A stretch of DNA of 15,699 nucleotides from Planctomycetota bacterium. GTDB taxonomy: Bacteria; Planctomycetota; UBA1135; UBA2386. Position numbers and translations under genes: made by a program. Below the pieces are notes generated by a model, which was not told the origin of the DNA, did no database searches, and was given only the letters and a program-made list of their open reading frames with translations. Location: the NCBI GenBank assembly GCA_947455805.1, contig CANGSN010000016.1:1-15699 (forward strand), written 5' to 3'. Shown piece after piece: positions 1 to 6,132 of this stretch. Positions within the stretch are counted from its first letter, which is position 1. Each line of letters starts with the position of its first letter.

Positions 1-246
1 AACCTGCCGCGCTTCCGCGGCCGCTCGGTGCTGATCGTGCCGCGGCAGAACGGCCAGGACGTGCCGGTGCGCAAGCCCGACGCGTTCGTCGAGGTCGTGC
101 GCCGCGTGGTGCCGAACGGCGCCGCCGCGACGCTGCTGTTCCGCGGCCCCGACGCGCAGGGTCGCCCGCACTTCCAGGTGCTGCACAGTTCGCTGCGTGC
201 GCTGCCGGTCGGCTCGGTGTTCGCCGATCCCCGCGTGCGGCGCTGA
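1..246 (+). CDS. C-terminal fragment of an unknown protein (cut by the window edge)
   Basis: The frame is open from base 1 to a TGA at 244-246, giving 81 residues with no stop, so the real start lies upstream of the window. A GTG at 28 exists, but nothing marks it as a start: there is no ribosome binding site, and coding character continues 5' of it (N-L-P-R-F-R-G-R-S before it). The segment alternates hydrophobic beta-like stretches (V-L-I-V-P-R, A-A-T-L-L-F-R-G) with charged turns and ends A-D-P-R-V-R-R. I do not recognise a family. It could be the last domain of an enzyme or of a secreted beta-rich protein. A GC-rich inverted repeat begins 13 bases after the stop. The reading frame is well supported; the function is unknown. 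Confidence 0.6.
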   Translation, partial: NLPRFRGRSVLIVPRQNGQDVPVRKPDAFVEVVRRVVPNGAAATLLFRGPDAQGRPHFQVLHSSLRALPVGSVFADPRVRR

Positions 247-258
247 CCGAGGACTCCA

Positions 259-288
259 GGCCGCGGCGGGCTGAAACTCACCGCGGCC
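259..288 (+). terminator. GC-rich inverted repeat, possible terminator after the first gene
   Basis: GGCCGCGG (259-266) and CCGCGGCC (281-288) are perfect 8-base inverted copies separated by 14 bases. The repeat starts 13 bases after the TGA of the first gene. No clean T-run follows; the nearest T-rich stretch is GTTCGTT. It could be an intrinsic terminator of the weak-U type common in GC-rich genomes. It also lies in the leader of the next gene, so a regulatory role there is equally possible. Confidence 0.35.
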
Positions 289-308
289 GCGTTCGTTCCG
301 CCATCGCC

Positions 309-632
309 ATGATCCGACGCGCTTCGTTCGTCGTCGCGGCCCTCGCCGCACTCTCCGTCTCCGGCTGCACCAGCGACGCGGCGCCGAAGCCGCCGGCGAA
401 GGTCGTCGCCACCGACGCGACGGCGAAGCTCGACCTCGGCCGCGACTTCTGCGGCAACTGCGTCGACGGCGCGCGCAAGCACCTCGCCGACTTCGACGGC
501 GTCGGCGCGATCGACTACACGGCCGGCGCCAAGTTCTTCACCGTGCACTACGACAGCAAGAAGGTCACGCCGGTGCAGATCGTGCAGAAGCTGGTCGCCA
601 GCGGCGAGCCGGCGACGAAGCTGGCGGAGTGA
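309..632 (+). CDS. Exported lipoprotein with a heavy-metal-associated (HMA-like) domain
   Basis: The 107-residue product starts with a basic n-region (M-I-R-R), a hydrophobic stretch and a lipobox V-S-G-C, with Cys20 as the lipidation site. This predicts anchoring on the outer face of a membrane. Residues about 40-104 follow the beta-alpha-beta-beta-alpha-beta pattern of HMA domains. They carry a metal-binding C-G-N-C (Cys48, Cys51) at the start of the first helix, then G-V (64-65), a beta strand ending V-H-Y-D, and a second helix V-T-P-V-Q-I-V-Q-K-L. The usual G-M-T-C is replaced by D-F-C. HMA domains normally bind Cu(I), Zn or Hg in cytoplasmic chaperones and P-type ATPases, so an extracytoplasmic stand-alone copy suggests metal capture, delivery or thiol chemistry in the periplasm (inference). 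The ATG at 309 lacks a clear Shine-Dalgarno, but it is the only start that gives the signal peptide. No transporter gene is adjacent. Confidence 0.8.
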   Translation: MIRRASFVVAALAALSVSGCTSDAAPKPPAKVVATDATAKLDLGRDFCGNCVDGARKHLADFDGVGAIDYTAGAKFFTVHYDSKKVTPVQIVQKLVASGEPATKLAE

Positions 633-657
633 TCGGGCTCGCGGAGTGACCGGGCTC
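624..657 (+). repeat. 17-bp tandem duplication spanning a stop codon
   Basis: Bases 624-640 and 641-657 are two adjacent copies of the same 17-mer (GCGGAGTGAYCGGGCTC) differing at one base. The TGA that ends the HMA lipoprotein is inside the first copy. The second copy repeats the stop sequence in another register. It is most simply a recent slippage duplication at the gene's 3' end. Confidence 0.75.
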
Positions 658-669
658 GCCGGGCGAGCC
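653..669. terminator. Short hairpin between convergent genes, possible shared terminator
   Basis: Bases 653-659 (GGCTCGC) pair with 663-669 (GCGAGCC) around a 3-base loop, giving a 7-bp all-but-one G:C stem. It lies in the 44 bp between the stop of the HMA lipoprotein (632) and the stop of the convergent regulator (677). Being symmetrical, it could end transcription from both sides. There is no U-tract on either strand, so efficiency is uncertain. Confidence 0.4.
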
Positions 670-676
670 GCGCCGC

Positions 677-1063
677 TCACGCCGGCGAGAAGCCCTCGGG
701 CAGCACGCGCCGCGCCTTGCGGCCCGCCTTCGCCGCTTCCACCGCGTCGGCCAGCACCGACTCGAGCACGGCGATGTAGTCGAGGTAGCGCTTGCGCCCG
801 TCGTCGGTCAGCCGGCACAGCGTCTGCGGCCGCTTGCCGCGGAAGCCCTTGTGGATCTCGACGATCCCGGCCTCCTGCAGCACCGTCAGATGGCGCGACA
901 GGTTGCCGTCGGTCAGATGGCAGAGGTTCTTCAGGTCGGTGAACAGCAGCCCGTCGGCGCGCGCGGCGAGCGAGGTGACGATGCCGAGGCGCGCCTTCTC
1001 GTGCAGCACGCGGTCGAGCCCGTCGTAGGCGTAGCGGCCGTCGCCGGTCTTCTTGTCGCTCAT
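677..1063 (-). CDS. Winged-helix transcriptional regulator (HTH_34/ArsR-MarR-like)
   Basis: This 128-residue cytoplasmic protein has a single winged-helix domain, about residues 15-100. Helix-turn-helix residues T-D-L-K-N-L-C-H-L-T-D-G (42-53) lead into a recognition helix N-L-S-R-H-L-T-V-L-Q-E-A-G (54-66). A basic wing K-G-F-R-G-K-R-P-Q (72-80) and the typical L-T-D-D-G-R (85-90) follow. This pattern matches the HTH_34 winged-helix family (PF13601), whose members are often encoded beside a small membrane protein. The ATG at 1063 is chosen because GGAGGAG (complement of 1069-1075) lies 5 bases upstream. That ATG overlaps the stop of the membrane-protein gene (ATGA), so translation is probably coupled. 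The likely role is repression of its own operon in response to a signal involving the membrane partner. No metal-sensing cysteine pair is evident; Cys48 and Cys83 are the only cysteines. The ligand is unknown. Confidence 0.85.
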   Translation of the reverse strand: MSDKKTGDGRYAYDGLDRVLHEKARLGIVTSLAARADGLLFTDLKNLCHLTDGNLSRHLTVLQEAGIVEIHKGFRGKRPQTLCRLTDDGRKRYLDYIAVLESVLADAVEAAKAGRKARRVLPEGFSPA

Positions 1064-1680
1064 ACCTGCTCCTCCGCCGCGTCGAGGCGGCGTTCGTGGT
1101 GCCACCACAGGATCGCTGCCAACGTCAGCTGGCCGGTGGCGAACGGCAGGCCCATCGCCCACGGATGCAGCGCCAGTTCGCGGAACCACAGGCAGCTGGT
1201 GCCGGTCGCCACGAACAGCACGCCGACGAACGCGGCGGGTGCGGGCAGCAGCCGGTGCGCGGCGAGGTTGCCGAGTCCGAACAGCAGCTGCCACAGGCCG
1301 GGCAGCAGCCACAGCAGCTGCGGCTCCTCGGCGGCGACGAACCAGGTGACGATCGCGCCGACGGCGAGGCTCGGCAGGAACTGCAGCGCGGCGAGGCGCG
1401 CGTTCGCGATCGACAAGGCGCCGGGGCAACGCAGCACGCGCCGCACGACGACCAGCGTCGCCAGCAGGCCGCTGAAGATCGCGAGGCCGCACCACAGCCA
1501 CAGGTAGGTCGCGGGTTCGCGCTGCGGATCGGCGGCGAGCCACGGCTGTGCCAAGGCGCCGGCGACCGCGAGCAGGCCGGAGGCGGCGACGGGTAACGCA
1601 CGCAGGCTGCGCAGATGCTCCGTTGCCGCCAGCTGGGTGCGGATCGTCGTGATCTGCGCGATGGCGTCGTCGAGTTCCAT
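1060..1680 (-). CDS. Six-helix integral membrane protein paired with the regulator
   Basis: The 206-residue product begins with a soluble amphipathic segment (about 1-28, M-E-L-D-D-A-I-A-Q-I). About six hydrophobic segments follow: roughly 29-49, 58-80, 99-117, 121-142, 147-165 and 172-193. A charged tail ends E-R-R-L-D-A-A-E-E-Q-V. There is no signal peptide, catalytic motif or transporter signature that I recognise. It is the upstream member of a two-gene unit with the winged-helix regulator, overlapping by 4 bases. Such pairs are common in GC-rich bacteria, and the membrane protein is usually annotated as hypothetical. A role as sensor or target of the regulator is inference from position only. 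The ATG at 1680 has no Shine-Dalgarno, but a promoter-like pair lies just upstream (1694-1721), leaving a very short leader. Confidence 0.75.
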   Translation of the reverse strand: MELDDAIAQITTIRTQLAATEHLRSLRALPVAASGLLAVAGALAQPWLAADPQREPATYLWLWCGLAIFSGLLATLVVVRRVLRCPGALSIANARLAALQFLPSLAVGAIVTWFVAAEEPQLLWLLPGLWQLLFGLGNLAAHRLLPAPAAFVGVLFVATGTSCLWFRELALHPWAMGLPFATGQLTLAAILWWHHERRLDAAEEQV

Positions 1681-1693
1681 GGCTTTGCGAAGG

Positions 1694-1721
1694 AAAGTAG
1701 TCGAACGCCACCAAGCGTCAA
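1694..1721 (-). promoter_or_regulatory. Sigma70-type promoter candidate for the membrane protein/regulator pair
   Basis: On the minus strand, TTGACG (complement of 1716-1721) is followed after 16 bases by TACTTT (complement of 1694-1699). This matches the -35 box at five of six positions, and the -10 box at its key first, second and last positions. A start about seven bases downstream, near 1687, would leave a leader of under ten bases before the ATG at 1680, which agrees with the missing ribosome binding site. The box is in the 113-bp divergent region shared with the VIT-vWA gene; I see no equally good promoter facing the other way. Confidence 0.45.
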
Positions 1722-1793
1722 GCCGGCCTTACGGAGCGCTTACCGGTGGGATGCGGGGTTCTGCGTCGAATGCGCCGAATCGAGGTGCCGACG

Positions 1794-4124
1794 ATGCCGA
1801 ACCGACGACTGCCGCTGCGTCCCTTCTCCGTGCTCGCGCTGCTGGCCGCCATGACAGCGGGCCTCGCGGCGCAGGCTTCGCCGTCCTGGGTCGTGCCGGG
1901 CCGCGGCGTGCTGGCCTCCCCAGGCGCGATGCCGGTGCAGGTCGCCGCCGCCACCGCTCACGTGCGCATCAGCGACCGCGCTGCGGTGACGACGCTCGAG
2001 TTCGAACTGCACAACCCGGGCGCCCGCGACCAGGAAGCCGTGCTGCTGCTGCCGGTGCCGGACGGTGCGGCGGTGTCGGCGTTCACGTTCCTCGGCTCGG
2101 CCCTCGAGCCGACCGCGCGCATCCTGCCGCGCGACGAAGCGCGGCGGCTCTACGACGAGATCACCCGCAAGCTGCGCGATCCGGCGCTGCTCGAGTTCGC
2201 CGGCATGCACTGCCTGCGCAGCAGCGTGTTCCCGGTGCCCGCCGGCGGCCGCCAGAAGGTGCGCCTCGCCTACGACCACGTGCTCGACGGCCACGGCGAC
2301 CAGGTCGACTACCTGCTGCCGCGCACCGAGATGCTCGGCACCGACGCGCCGTGGACCATCACCGTCGAGCTGGCCGCGCGCGCGCCGATCGGCCTGATCC
2401 ACTCGCCGAGCCACGAGCTCGAGGTCGTGCAGGCCGGCGAACGCACGCGCTCGCTGCGGGTCGCAGCCCGCAGCCAGAAGGACCCGGGTGCGTTCCGCCT
2501 GTGCTACACGACGGTCGGCGAGGCCAGCCAGCCGACGGCGGCGCTGTTCGCCTATCCGGACCCGACGATCGGCGGCGGCTACTTCCTGCTGCTGGCGAGT
2601 GCGCCGCAGCCGGTCGCCGGCACCGCCGCGCGCCGCGAGGTCACGCTGGTGCTCGACCGCTCGGGCAGCATGGCCGGGCGCAAGCTCGAGCAGGCGAAGG
2701 CGGCGGCGCTGCAGGTGCTCGAAGGCCTCGCCGACGGCGAGGGCATCCAGATCCTCGACTACGGCAATGACGTCGCGGCGGCGTTCGCGCAGCCGGTGGC
2801 GAAGGACAAGGCGACGATGGCGAAGGTGCGGGCGCACCTCGAGGCCATCCGTCCGCACGGCGGCACCAACATCCACGACGCGCTGCTGACCGCGCTGCGC
2901 GCGCCGACGCTGCCAGGCACGGTGCCGCTGGTGCTGTTCCTGACCGACGGCCTGCCGACCGTCGGCCCGACCAGCGAGAAGGAGCTGAAGACGATGGTCG
3001 CCGCCGGCAATGCGCACGCGCGCCGCGTCTTCTGCTTCGGCGTCGGCGTCGACGTCAACGCGCCGCTGCTCGATCGCATCGCCGAGACGACGCGCGCCAC
3101 GACCGACTACGTGCTGCCCGACGAGGACGTCGAGGTGAAGGTCGCGCGCACGTTCGCGCGGCTCGGCCAGCCGGTGCTGGCGCTGCCGTCGCTCGGCCTC
3201 GCCGACGATGCGAGCCGCCTGCGCGAAGTGCTGCCGCGCGCGCTGCCGGACCTGTTCTTCGGCGAACAGCTGGTCGTGCTCGGCCAGTACCGCGGCGAAC
3301 AGGACCTGCGCTTCGTGCTGCGCGGCGGCACGCCGCAGGGTGCGCGCGACTTCCAGTTCACGCTGCCGGTGCAGAACGCGTCGACCGCGCACGCGTTCGT
3401 GCCGCGCTTGTGGGCGAGCCGCCAGATCGCCTTCCTCGTCGACGAACTGCGCCAGCAGGGCGGCGACCTCGGCGGGCCGCTGGCGTCCGGCGGCCGCGAT
3501 CCGTTCGCCGATCCGCGCCTGCGCGAGCTGCGCGACGAGATCCTGCGGCTGTCGACCCGCTACGGCGTGCTCGGTGAGTACACGGCGTTCCTCGCCACCG
3601 AGGGCAGCCGCCTCGACGACTGGCGCGAGCTGACCACGGCCTGCCAGACGGCGCTCGGCGGCCGCGCCGTCGCCACGCGCAGCGGCCTCGCCGCGATCAA
3701 CCAGGCGGACAACCTGTGGGCGCAGAAGCAGCAGGCGGTCGCCAATCCGCGCAACTGCTACTTCGACGCGCAGATGCAGGTCGTCGAGACGGCGGCGGTG
3801 CAGCAGGTCTGCGACCGCGCGTTCTTCCGCCGCGGCCAGCGCTGGATCGATGGCAACAGCGTGCTGCAGCAACGCCTCGAACCCGACCGGCGCGTCGAGG
3901 TCGGCAGCGACGCGTTCTTCGTGCTGCTGCGGCGCCTCGAGCGCGAGCACCGCAGCGGCGTGCTGTCGCTGTCCGGCGAGATCCTGCTGCAGGTCGACGG
4001 CCAGAACGTGCTCGTCACCAACCCGGCGGCGCCGAACCAGGCGCCGTCGCCCAACGCGATTCCCGACCCGACTTCGAACCCGACCCAGACCAAGACCCCG
4101 AGCCAACAGGAGATCGTCCGATGA
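1794..4124 (+). CDS. Secreted VIT and von Willebrand factor A domain protein
   Basis: The 776-residue product starts at ATG 1794. GAGGT at 1782-1786 is 7 bases upstream, and a signal peptide follows (basic M-P-N-R-R, hydrophobic S-V-L-A-L-L-A-A-M, cleavage near L-A-A-Q-A). The upstream in-frame GTG 1746 and ATG 1770 would add residues before this signal. Residues about 45-180 fit a VIT (vault/inter-alpha-trypsin) domain: V-R-I-S-D-R-A-A-V-T-T-L, then L-P-R-D-E-A-R-R-L-Y-D-E-I and V-F-P-V-P-A-G-G. A vWA domain spans about 280-450 with a complete MIDAS metal site: D288-R-S290-G-S292, T358 in G-G-T-N, and D385 in L-T-D-G. The remaining 300 residues resemble the C-terminal part of other VIT-vWA proteins and end in a Pro/Thr/Gln-rich tail. 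Family members bind partner proteins through a divalent cation outside the cytoplasm. The stop overlaps the next start (ATGA), implying coupled expression with the second vWA gene. Confidence 0.9.
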   Translation: MPNRRLPLRPFSVLALLAAMTAGLAAQASPSWVVPGRGVLASPGAMPVQVAAATAHVRISDRAAVTTLEFELHNPGARDQEAVLLLPVPDGAAVSAFTFLGSALEPTARILPRDEARRLYDEITRKLRDPALLEFAGMHCLRSSVFPVPAGGRQKVRLAYDHVLDGHGDQVDYLLPRTEMLGTDAPWTITVELAARAPIGLIHSPSHELEVVQAGERTRSLRVAARSQKDPGAFRLCYTTVGEASQPTAALFAYPDPTIGGGYFLLLASAPQPVAGTAARREVTLVLDRSGSMAGRKLEQAKAAALQVLEGLADGEGIQILDYGNDVAAAFAQPVAKDKATMAKVRAHLEAIRPHGGTNIHDALLTALRAPTLPGTVPLVLFLTDGLPTVGPTSEKELKTMVAAGNAHARRVFCFGVGVDVNAPLLDRIAETTRATTDYVLPDEDVEVKVARTFARLGQPVLALPSLGLADDASRLREVLPRALPDLFFGEQLVVLGQYRGEQDLRFVLRGGTPQGARDFQFTLPVQNASTAHAFVPRLWASRQIAFLVDELRQQGGDLGGPLASGGRDPFADPRLRELRDEILRLSTRYGVLGEYTAFLATEGSRLDDWRELTTACQTALGGRAVATRSGLAAINQADNLWAQKQQAVANPRNCYFDAQMQVVETAAVQQVCDRAFFRRGQRWIDGNSVLQQRLEPDRRVEVGSDAFFVLLRRLEREHRSGVLSLSGEILLQVDGQNVLVTNPAAPNQAPSPNAIPDPTSNPTQTKTPSQQEIVR

Positions 4125-5401
4125 TCCGCACTCCGTCGTTCGTCCTCGCCTTCGCCGCGTGCCTCGCCGCACAAGGCCCCGTCGTCGTTCCGGTGACGCC
4201 GGTCACCCCGGCGCCGGCGCCAGCGCCCGCCGCTCCGGCGCCCAGTGCACCCGTCGTCGCCTCCGTGGTCGCCGGCGGCAAGACCGTCGACCTCGCCATC
4301 TGCCTCGACATCAGCGGCAGCATGGACGGGCTGATCGACAGCGCGCGGCAGAACCTGTGGGCCGTGGTCAACGACCTCGCGCGCCTGCAGCCGACGCCGC
4401 AGCTGCGCGTGGCGTTGCTGACGTTCGGCTGCACGACGCACGACGCCGAACGCGGTTGGGTCAAGGTCGAGACCGACTTCACCACCGACCTCGACGCGGT
4501 GTCGCAGAAGCTGTTCGCGCTGACCACGAACGGGGGCGACGAGTACGTCGCGCGCGTCGTGCAGGCCGCCCTCGGCGAGCTGCAGTGGAGCAAGGAGTCG
4601 GGGACGCTGCAGCTGCTGTTCGTCGCCGGCAACGAAGCCGCGACGCAGGACCCGAAGGTCGACGCGGGCGACATGAGCAAGGCGGCGATCGCGCGCGGCA
4701 TCGTCGTCAACACGATCTACTGCGGCGACCCGATGGACCAGATCGCACCGGCGTGGCGCGAGGTGGCGAAGCTCGCCGACGGCCAGTTCGCGGCGATCCA
4801 GCAGAACAACTCGGTGGCGATCCCGACGCCGTTCGACCAGCAGCTGCAGGCGCTCAGCGCCAGCCTGAACGCGACCTACGTGCCGTACGGCGCGCAGCGC
4901 GGTGCCTGGGTCGAGAACCAGGTCGCGCAGGACAGCAACGCGTCGGTGCTGAATCCCGCGGCGGCGGCGCAGCGCTGCCAGACGAAGGCGAGCGGTCTCT
5001 ACAACTGCGCTGGCTGGGACCTCGTCGACGCCTGCGAGGACGCGAAGTTCGACCTCGCCGCGGTCAAGAAGGAGGATCTCGACGAAGCGCTGCGCAAGCT
5101 GACGCTCGACGAGCTGAAGGCCCACGTCGCCGCGAAGAAGGCGCAGCGCGCCGAGATCAAGGCCAAGGTCGAAGCCGTCGGCAAGCAGCGCGACGCGTTC
5201 CTCGCCGAGGAGCTGAAGAAGCTCGGTGCGGCCGGCGACCAGCGCTTCGAGAAGGCGGTGCTGGAGAGCGTGCGCGCGCAGGCGGCGGCGAAGGGCTTCA
5301 CGCGCAAGGTCGAGGCCGCGGTCGACGCCAAGGCGCCGCCGAAGGCCGAAGGCAAGGAGGGCGGCAAGGTCGTGCTCGACGAGCGCACCGGGCTACGCTG
5401 A
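4121..5401 (+). CDS. Exported vWA domain protein with a helical C-terminal tail
   Basis: The 426-residue product starts at ATG 4121; AGGAG at 4108-4112 is 8 bases upstream, and the start overlaps the previous stop. A signal peptide (M-I-R-T-P-S-F-V-L-A-F-A-A-C-L-A-A-Q) is followed by a Pro/Ala/Val linker (about 20-45). The vWA fold spans about 53-260. The first MIDAS motif is intact (D63-I-S65-G-S67), but the usual T-D-G strand end is replaced by F-V-A-G-N-E (167-172), as in a subgroup of bacterial vWA proteins. Residues about 285-305 hold three cysteines (286, 296, 305) near C-A-G-W-D. Residues about 315-400 are Lys/Glu/Ala-rich and predicted helical or coiled coil (K-K-E-D-L-D-E-A-L-R-K-L onward), ending in a charged Lys/Gly-rich tail. 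It is likely a periplasmic or surface binding protein working with the VIT-vWA partner. Cysteine pairing and partners are unknown. Confidence 0.88.
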   Translation: MIRTPSFVLAFAACLAAQGPVVVPVTPVTPAPAPAPAAPAPSAPVVASVVAGGKTVDLAICLDISGSMDGLIDSARQNLWAVVNDLARLQPTPQLRVALLTFGCTTHDAERGWVKVETDFTTDLDAVSQKLFALTTNGGDEYVARVVQAALGELQWSKESGTLQLLFVAGNEAATQDPKVDAGDMSKAAIARGIVVNTIYCGDPMDQIAPAWREVAKLADGQFAAIQQNNSVAIPTPFDQQLQALSASLNATYVPYGAQRGAWVENQVAQDSNASVLNPAAAAQRCQTKASGLYNCAGWDLVDACEDAKFDLAAVKKEDLDEALRKLTLDELKAHVAAKKAQRAEIKAKVEAVGKQRDAFLAEELKKLGAAGDQRFEKAVLESVRAQAAAKGFTRKVEAAVDAKAPPKAEGKEGGKVVLDERTGLR

Positions 5402-5406
5402 CCGCT

Positions 5407-6132
5407 GTGACCGCCGCCACGTCCGTGACTCCGAAGAAGACCGTGCTCGTCGTCGAGGACGACACCGCGATCCGCCGCGGCCTCGTCGACGCGCTGCAGT
5501 TCGCCGGCTACGCGGTCATCGCATGCGGCTGCGGTCAGGAAGGGCAGGACATCGCCACCACGGCGCAGCTCGACCTCGCGGTGCTCGACGTCATGCTGCC
5601 GAAGCGCGACGGCTTCCAGATCCTGGCCGAGGTGCGGCGCGTGCGGCCCGGTCTGCCGGTGATCCTGGTGACCGCGCGCGGTGCCGAACAGGACCGGGTG
5701 CACGGGCTGCAGACCGGCGCCGACGACTACGTGGTGAAGCCGTTCTCGAGCAAGGAACTGCTGGCGCGCGTCGGCGCGGTGCTGCGGCGCAGCGCCGAGC
5801 GGCCTAGCGACGTCGGCCGCGTGCAGGTCGCCGGCCGCCAGATCGACTTCGACCGCCGCGAGGTGCAGCGCGCCGACGGCTCGCGCGTGCTGCTGTCCGA
5901 GCGCGAGGCCGACCTGCTGCGCTACCTCGTCGCCAACAAGGGCCGCGCCATCGCGCGCAGCGAACTGCTCGAGCGCGTCTGGGGCCTGCCCGGCGGCGAC
6001 AACGGTTCGCGCGCGATCGACATGCACATCGTCAACCTGCGCGAGAAGCTCGCCGATCCGCCGGGCTCACCGCAGGTCGTGGTGACCGTGCGCGGCAAGG
6101 GCTACATGCTCGCCGACGGAGGCGTCGCATGA
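5407..6132 (+). CDS. OmpR/PhoB-family response regulator
   Basis: With the GTG at 5407 the product is 241 residues. The receiver domain (about 11-125) has the acidic pocket E17-D18-D19, phosphoacceptor D61 (L-D-V-M-L-P), T89 (V-T-A-R-G) and K111 (V-K-P-F). A winged-helix Trans_Reg_C domain (about 140-238) follows, with L-S-E-R-E-A-D-L-L-R-Y-L, the R-S-E-L-L-E-R-V-W-G segment, R-A-I-D-M-H-I-V-N-L-R-E-K-L and the terminal V-R-G-K-G-Y. All residues for phosphotransfer and DNA binding are present. It should be phosphorylated by the histidine kinase whose start overlaps its stop (ATGA). Neither GTG 5407 nor GTG 5425 (235 residues) has a convincing ribosome binding site; both leave the domain whole. 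The gene begins 5 bases after the vWA stop, so it is probably read from the same transcript, and it may control that operon (inference). Confidence 0.93.
   Translation: MTAATSVTPKKTVLVVEDDTAIRRGLVDALQFAGYAVIACGCGQEGQDIATTAQLDLAVLDVMLPKRDGFQILAEVRRVRPGLPVILVTARGAEQDRVHGLQTGADDYVVKPFSSKELLARVGAVLRRSAERPSDVGRVQVAGRQIDFDRREVQRADGSRVLLSEREADLLRYLVANKGRAIARSELLERVWGLPGGDNGSRAIDMHIVNLREKLADPPGSPQVVVTVRGKGYMLADGGVA

Noticed and set aside
1746..1793. Longer start (GTG 1746 or ATG 1770) for the VIT-vWA protein
   Set aside because: It would place 8-16 extra residues before an otherwise standard signal peptide, and GAGGT is correctly spaced only for ATG 1794.
1740..4172. A minus-strand open frame of 810 codons opposite the VIT-vWA gene
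   Set aside because: It is low-complexity Arg/Ala/His/Gln-rich and mirrors the codon bias of the sense gene, whose VIT and vWA motifs are unmistakable.
3850..5406. Upstream in-frame extension of the response regulator through the second vWA gene
   Set aside because: The extension is Arg/Ala-rich nonsense overlapping a real gene in another frame; the receiver domain starts just after 5431, so GTG 5407 or 5425 is the start.
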